Program-made: the position numbers and the translations under genes
Assembly (NCBI GenBank): GCA_012798335.1
Contig: JAAZNJ010000010.1
Coordinates: 1-8,434, forward strand
Length of the DNA stretch: 8,434 bases
Reading direction: 5' to 3'
DNA from: Candidatus Woesearchaeota archaeon
GTDB lineage: Archaea > Nanobdellota > Nanobdellia > Pacearchaeales > GW2011-AR1
Part shown: positions 6,399-8,434 of the stretch, piece by piece
How positions within the stretch are numbered: the stretch's first letter is position 1
How the letters are laid out: each line of letters starts with the position of its first letter
Notes under the pieces: generated by a model
Told to the model about the DNA's origin: nothing
The model's database searches: none
What the model saw: only the letters and a program-made list of their open reading frames with translations

Positions 6399-7002
6399 TT
6401 TTTAATTTTTTTCTTCTATTTAATATCAAGAGGATTAATATAAATCCTAAAAAGATAATTACATAAATAGATATCTTTTCTAAAACAGTTTTGGTTTTTT
6501 CTGTTTTTATATCTTTTGAATTTAAGATTATTTTTTCTAAAACAAATGTTTGGTTTGTTTTATTTATAGAATTAGATAGATTTAGAGTTTTATTATTAAT
6601 TATAGAATTTGTAGAATTAATTGAAGGATTATTCTCTTTATTGTTTTGAGAATTTTGAGAAATTGAAGAAAAAGTTTCATTTGTATTATTTTCACTTGTA
6701 TTAATTAATTGATTATTAAAACTTTCATTAACACAAGCTAATCCTTGAGATTTTATTTTGGATAGAGTAATGTTTCCTATTCCTTTAACTTTTATTAAAT
6801 CATCTAAAGAAGAAAAAGGTCTTGATTCAATTATTCTTTGAGCTAAAACTTCTCCGATAGTTATTATCTTATCTAATTCTGAGAGATTAGCACTATTAAT
6901 GTCTATTTGAGAACTATTACAAAGACAAATTATTCTTGATGAGAAATTCAAAAATGTAAAAAAGATAAATAAGATAATTAAAAAATTTTTTATTTTAATC
7001 AT
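6385..7002 (-). CDS. ComEA-like helix-hairpin-helix protein, extracellular with C-terminal membrane anchor
   Basis: A 205-residue protein. It has a signal peptide (1-28) and a ComEA-type tandem helix-hairpin-helix domain at 33-87: IDINSANLSELDKI, then ITIGEVLAQRIIESRPF, then LDDLIKVKGIGNITLSKIK. An Asn/Ser/Thr-rich stalk (91-155) follows, then a membrane helix (177-195) and a basic RRKKLK stop-transfer tail. HhH pairs bind the DNA backbone without sequence specificity, and bacterial ComEA holds incoming DNA during uptake. Bacterial ComEA is anchored at its N-terminus; this one is anchored at the C-terminus, so the domain would project on a stalk. The stalk carries nine N-x-S/T sequons. The first hairpin reads TIG instead of the usual GIG. 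The gene starts 25 bases after the nuclease stop and overlaps the downstream gene by 14 bases. DNA binding is inferred from the fold, and a purely protein-binding role is possible. Confidence 0.85.
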   Translation of the reverse strand: MIKIKNFLIILFIFFTFLNFSSRIICLCNSSQIDINSANLSELDKIITIGEVLAQRIIESRPFSSLDDLIKVKGIGNITLSKIKSQGLACVNESFNNQLINTSENNTNETFSSISQNSQNNKENNPSINSTNSIINNKTLNLSNSINKTNQTFVLEKIILNSKDIKTEKTKTVLEKISIYVIIFLGFILILLILNRRKKLKNELQ

Positions 7003-7027
7003 TGAATATAAGAATAATAAAAAGTTT

Positions 7028-7621
7028 TTATTCTTTTTTATATTTCTCTAAAAAATCAATGTATTCTATTTTAAGATTAGAATTAAAAGAATTTTGTTTA
7101 GAATTTGAATTTGAATCTTTTTTATTTTTTCTTGCTATTAGAATTCTTGAAAAAATTTTATTTTCTAAGAGCCAAAAACACATTCCTCTTTCTATAGGGT
7201 CAAGATATCCGTTTGCTTTGACTTCTAAACCTATAATCTCATAATTGTCTAAAGATTTTTTTCTAAAACAAATAAAATCAGGAAAACCTGTTCCTATGCT
7301 TAAAACTTTTAGAAACGGATTGTATTTTCTTTTTGCAGGAACAAGTTTATTCTTTTCATAATCTACAGTGTTAGTCCATTTATCAACTATCCAACCCAAG
7401 TCTTCTAAATTTTTTCTTACTTGGGCTTCAAATTTTTGTCCTTTAGCACGATTGCTCTTCCCTATTTTAGATTTTTCTTTAAATTTTAATTTATTTTTAG
7501 AAATTGATTTTTCTTCTGTTTTCTCTTCTGTATTCTCTTCTTTATTCTCTTTTGTTTTCTCTTTTCTTTTTTCTGAATTTATGTCTAAATTTTTATTTAA
7601 ATCCTCTTTTTTTGTTTTCAT
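7028..7621 (-). CDS. PD-(D/E)XK nuclease-like protein with Lys/Glu-rich N-terminal extension
   Basis: A 197-residue cytoplasmic protein. The first 58 residues are a disordered Lys/Glu tract made in part of tetrapeptide repeats. The rest looks like a compact restriction-endonuclease-like fold: RAKGQKFEAQVRKNLEDLGW (58-77, candidate E65), GTGFPDFICFR (110-120, D115), IIGLEVKANG (129-138, E133 and K135), then a helix with E144 and the strand SRILIAR. The D...ExK order is that of PD-(D/E)XK nucleases, and the overall layout recalls VRR-NUC or Holliday-junction-resolvase-like families. Cutting DNA is therefore likely, but the substrate (branched, damaged or foreign DNA) is not readable. It is the first gene of a minus-strand operon with the ComEA-like and orphan genes. 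The ATG at 7619-7621 is the only early methionine. Confidence 0.8.
   Translation of the reverse strand: MKTKKEDLNKNLDINSEKRKEKTKENKEENTEEKTEEKSISKNKLKFKEKSKIGKSNRAKGQKFEAQVRKNLEDLGWIVDKWTNTVDYEKNKLVPAKRKYNPFLKVLSIGTGFPDFICFRKKSLDNYEIIGLEVKANGYLDPIERGMCFWLLENKIFSRILIARKNKKDSNSNSKQNSFNSNLKIEYIDFLEKYKKE
7506..7565 (-). repeat. Imperfect 12-bp tandem repeat inside the nuclease gene
   Basis: About five head-to-tail 12-base units on the + strand, for example GTTTTCTCTTCT, GTATTCTCTTCT, TTATTCTCTTTT and GTTTTCTCTTTT at 7518-7565, with a more degenerate unit at 7506-7517. On the coding strand they encode tetrapeptides such as KENK, EENT and EEKT (residues about 20-39). Because 12 is a multiple of three, copy-number changes would keep the reading frame. 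Confidence 0.7.
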
Positions 7622-7642
7622 TTTTATTTTTAGTATTTTATT

Positions 7643-7650
7643 CTAAATTA
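7643..7650 (-). promoter_or_regulatory. Weak TATA-like element for the nuclease operon
   Basis: The minus strand reads TAATTTAG, running from 29 to 22 bases before the A of the nuclease ATG, within AT-rich GAATTTAATTTAGAAT. The match is poor in a region where any AT-rich octamer is common. It is supported mainly by its position. Confidence 0.35.
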
Positions 7651-7716
7651 AATTCTTTTGGATTGAATAACAAGCAATTTTTTTATATCCTTATTTTATA
7701 ATAAAAAATATTAAAG

Positions 7717-7724
7717 TTTATAAA
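7717..7724 (+). promoter_or_regulatory. TATA box for the pilin-like membrane protein
   Basis: TTTATAAA, preceded by purine-rich TAAAG, starts 29 bases before the ATG at 7746. It is the best TATA match in the window and predicts a leaderless transcript. The 124-base gap between this gene and the divergent nuclease gene holds both promoters and nothing else that I can see. Confidence 0.65.
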
Positions 7725-7745
7725 GATAAACATCATAAAACATTT

Positions 7746-8434
7746 ATGAATAAAGAGGTGAATAATAAAAAAGCACAGGTAACAATATTTATTATTCTTG
7801 CAATTTTAATTGTTCTTGGTTTTCTTATATATTTTTTAGTTTATCCAAAAGTAAAAAATAGTTCTAACCCTTATGAAGATAATCCCCCTGTGTATATTGA
7901 AAATTGTATAAAAGAAGATTTAGAAAATTTAACAAGAACCTTAAGTTTACAAGGTGGAAGTTTAAATCCAACAGCATATTCTTTTTATAATAATACAAAA
8001 ATTCAATATGTTTGTTATACTGAAGAGTATTATAGGCCCTGTGTTATACAAAAACCTCTTATTGATAATGATATAAAAAAGATAATGGAAGATTCTATAA
8101 AGAGTAAAGTTAATGAATGCTTTAATAATTTAAAGAACATTTATGAGAAAAAAGGTTATAATGTTCAAATTAATAAACCTGGAAAAGAGGTTAATGTTGA
8201 AATTTTACCTCAAAGAATTGAAACAATATTAAATTATTCCTTAACTTTAACAAAAGGAGAAACAAGGAGGTATGATTCATTTAAGATAGTACAGAATAAT
8301 AATCTTTATGAATTATTAGCACTTGCTGTTAATATAATAGACTGGGAGTCAAAATATGGAAATGCTCCTGTTGAAGATTACATGATGATGTATCCAGAAA
8401 TTAAAGTTGAAAGATTATATAAAAATTCAGGAGA
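7746..8434 (+). CDS. Membrane-anchored extracellular protein with pilin-like N-terminus (3' end outside window)
   Basis: An open frame of 229 residues that continues past the window edge. The N-terminus MNKEVNNKKAQVTIFIILAI has a short charged leader, then A-Q-V-T-I-F and an unbroken hydrophobic segment to residue 32. This resembles class III (type IV pilin-like) signal sequences of archaea, which are cut just before or after the G/A residue. The glutamate at +5 found in many bacterial pilins is absent, so it may simply be an N-terminal anchor. The rest is predicted outside the cell. It has four cysteines (C54, C90, C99, C125), a segment LSLQGGSLNP (66-75) and a mixed alpha/beta pattern afterwards, including WESKYGNAPVEDYM (200-213). 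I recall similar hypothetical proteins in DPANN genomes but know no function. The start is supported by a TATA box 29 bases upstream. Confidence 0.8.
   Translation, partial: MNKEVNNKKAQVTIFIILAILIVLGFLIYFLVYPKVKNSSNPYEDNPPVYIENCIKEDLENLTRTLSLQGGSLNPTAYSFYNNTKIQYVCYTEEYYRPCVIQKPLIDNDIKKIMEDSIKSKVNECFNNLKNIYEKKGYNVQINKPGKEVNVEILPQRIETILNYSLTLTKGETRRYDSFKIVQNNNLYELLALAVNIIDWESKYGNAPVEDYMMMYPEIKVERLYKNSG

Noticed and set aside
6733..6906. Helix-hairpin-helix domain as part of a cytoplasmic repair protein
   Set aside because: A signal peptide before it and a membrane helix with a basic stop-transfer tail after it place the domain outside the membrane.
7368..7646. Open + strand frames rich in Phe, Leu and Ser opposite the nuclease gene
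   Set aside because: They are antisense readings of lysine- and glutamate-rich codons, which give apparent hydrophobic runs. The minus strand shows nuclease motifs.

Overview
This window is AT-rich (by eye well under 30% G+C) and archaeal. It encodes a histone-fold protein, a PCNA sliding clamp and a eukaryotic/archaeal-type primase. The primase is a single chain joining PriS to the Fe-S domain of PriL, an arrangement known from Nanoarchaeum. Promoters look like archaeal TATA boxes about 25 bp upstream of the start codon, and no Shine-Dalgarno sequences are visible. The protein styles (small Cys-rich modules, Asn-rich stalks, a KK-A/G-QVTIF-type N-terminus) fit a DPANN archaeon of the Woesearchaeota/Pacearchaeota kind. 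That lineage assignment is inference.

Layout, left to right. (1) Positions 1-108 hold the 3' end of a short histone on the + strand. (2) PCNA (201-926, minus) converges on the histone and diverges from the fused primase (1012-2556, plus). These three form a replication/chromatin cluster. (3) Two surface proteins follow on the + strand (2593-4473 and 4475-5803), one base apart. The first has a signal peptide, an alpha/alpha-toroid-like region, three Cys-rich modules, a membrane helix and a cytoplasmic tail. The second has a signal peptide, beta-sandwich-like domains, one Cys-rich module of the same pattern and a membrane helix. (4) A minus-strand operon runs from 7621 down to 5847: a PD-(D/E)XK nuclease-like protein, a membrane-anchored ComEA-like helix-hairpin-helix protein with a sequon-rich stalk, and a conserved-looking orphan protein overlapping it. 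(5) At the right edge, a + strand gene starting at 7746 encodes a membrane-anchored protein with a pilin-like N-terminus; it runs off the window.

How the genes may work together. The left third is core replication. The + strand pair looks like a two-component cell-surface assembly, because the partners share the same juxtamembrane six-Cys module and are translated in tandem. The minus-strand operon pairs a predicted cytoplasmic nuclease with a predicted external DNA-binding protein, so uptake or processing of outside DNA is a reasonable but unproven idea. These two groups are the best candidates for undescribed systems here. No tRNA, rRNA, CRISPR array, insertion sequence or attachment site was found, and no gene-free stretch exceeds 300 bases.
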